The notes below the pieces were generated by a model. The model was not told the origin of the DNA and did not search any database. It saw only the letters and a list, made by a program, of their open reading frames with translations. Below, piece by piece: positions 63,854-64,000 of a DNA stretch of 64,000 nucleotides; positions within the stretch are counted from its first letter, which is position 1, and each line of letters begins with the position of its first letter. The position numbers and the translations under genes were made by a program. The DNA comes from Micromonospora fulviviridis (GTDB taxonomy: Bacteria; Actinomycetota; Actinomycetes; Mycobacteriales; Micromonosporaceae), in the NCBI RefSeq assembly GCF_014648395.1, contig NZ_BMRA01000006.1:159100-223099 (forward strand), in the 5' to 3' direction.

Positions 63854-64000
63854 TCTCCCCTCCTTCTGCTTGCGACGTGCGGTTGACGTGGTGGCCGGCC
63901 CGGCTGCGGGTCGGGCCGGCCATCCGCGACGGCCGTGCCGAGCTCGCGCAGGGTCGGCCCGTGGGCGACGGTGGTCGCCGCCGTAACGGGTTCGGGGAGG

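Overview
The window is high-GC DNA with strong third-position G/C coding bias, frequent GTG starts and ATGA/GTGA-coupled operons. It looks like an actinomycete chromosome; Micromonosporaceae is my best guess from the style of several proteins, but this is inference. I see no rRNA, tRNA, CRISPR array or intact mobile element. Several genes seem to be leaderless: a TANNNT-type -10 hexamer lies 6-7 nt before the start codon (HIT-like gene, GlxA-type regulator, the 32105 and 36225 genes, the P450 TetR, the 58352 gene).

Left part (1-6.3 kb): a partial HIT-like gene, two overlapping GNAT acetyltransferases, a frameshifted DUF3995-like membrane gene, a VOC protein, the 5' scrap of an IS110 transposase, an AI-2E-family permease and a patatin-like hydrolase. 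Catabolic core (6.3-21.1 kb): a divergent aromatic meta-cleavage locus. One arm holds an acyl-CoA ligase, an FAD hydroxylase, an extradiol dioxygenase and a C-C hydrolase. The other arm holds a TetR regulator, a 2-keto-4-pentenoate hydratase, an acetaldehyde dehydrogenase and a 4-hydroxy-2-oxovalerate aldolase. Together they would take a hydroxylated ring to pyruvate and acetyl-CoA. A decayed LtrA gene follows, then a TetR gene divergent from a CYP102-type self-sufficient P450 (heme, FMN and FAD/NADPH domains in one chain). Twin palindromes lie between those two genes, and a zinc alcohol dehydrogenase follows the P450.

Middle (21.1-37.9 kb): an IS481 scrap, a TAT-exported PhoX-type protein, an MFS exporter divergent from a GlxA/AraC regulator, a DUF4253 gene broken by a one-base deletion beside an integrase scrap, an ECF sigma factor with a redoxin, cytochrome bd oxidase (cydAB), a quinone reductase-like MDR, a TPR-like gene coupled to an M16 peptidase gene that has lost its zinc motif, and a small leaderless-type cluster (PIG-L deacetylase, esterase, RibD-like reductase). 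At 38.0-45.7 kb there is an apparently complete glycolate assimilation operon: malate synthase, glcD, glcE, glcF and a glycolate/lactate permease.

Right part (45.8-64 kb): a CoaD-like protein with a shortened C-terminus, a large secreted M4 metalloprotease, a LuxR-type regulator, and a GntR/ABC-transporter operon with a palindromic promoter that is flanked on both sides by IS3 transposase C-terminal scraps. Next come a GtrA-like gene running into one of those scraps and a 5 kb stretch of small orphan genes, several of immunity type (HEAT-like, colicin-immunity-like, two SUKH proteins) with no visible toxin. The window ends with DUF2277 and a secreted M14 carboxypeptidase. The scraps and frameshifts mark 2-3.7, 14.9-15.7, 21-27, 33 and 50-61 kb as areas of turnover, in contrast to the intact catabolic operons.
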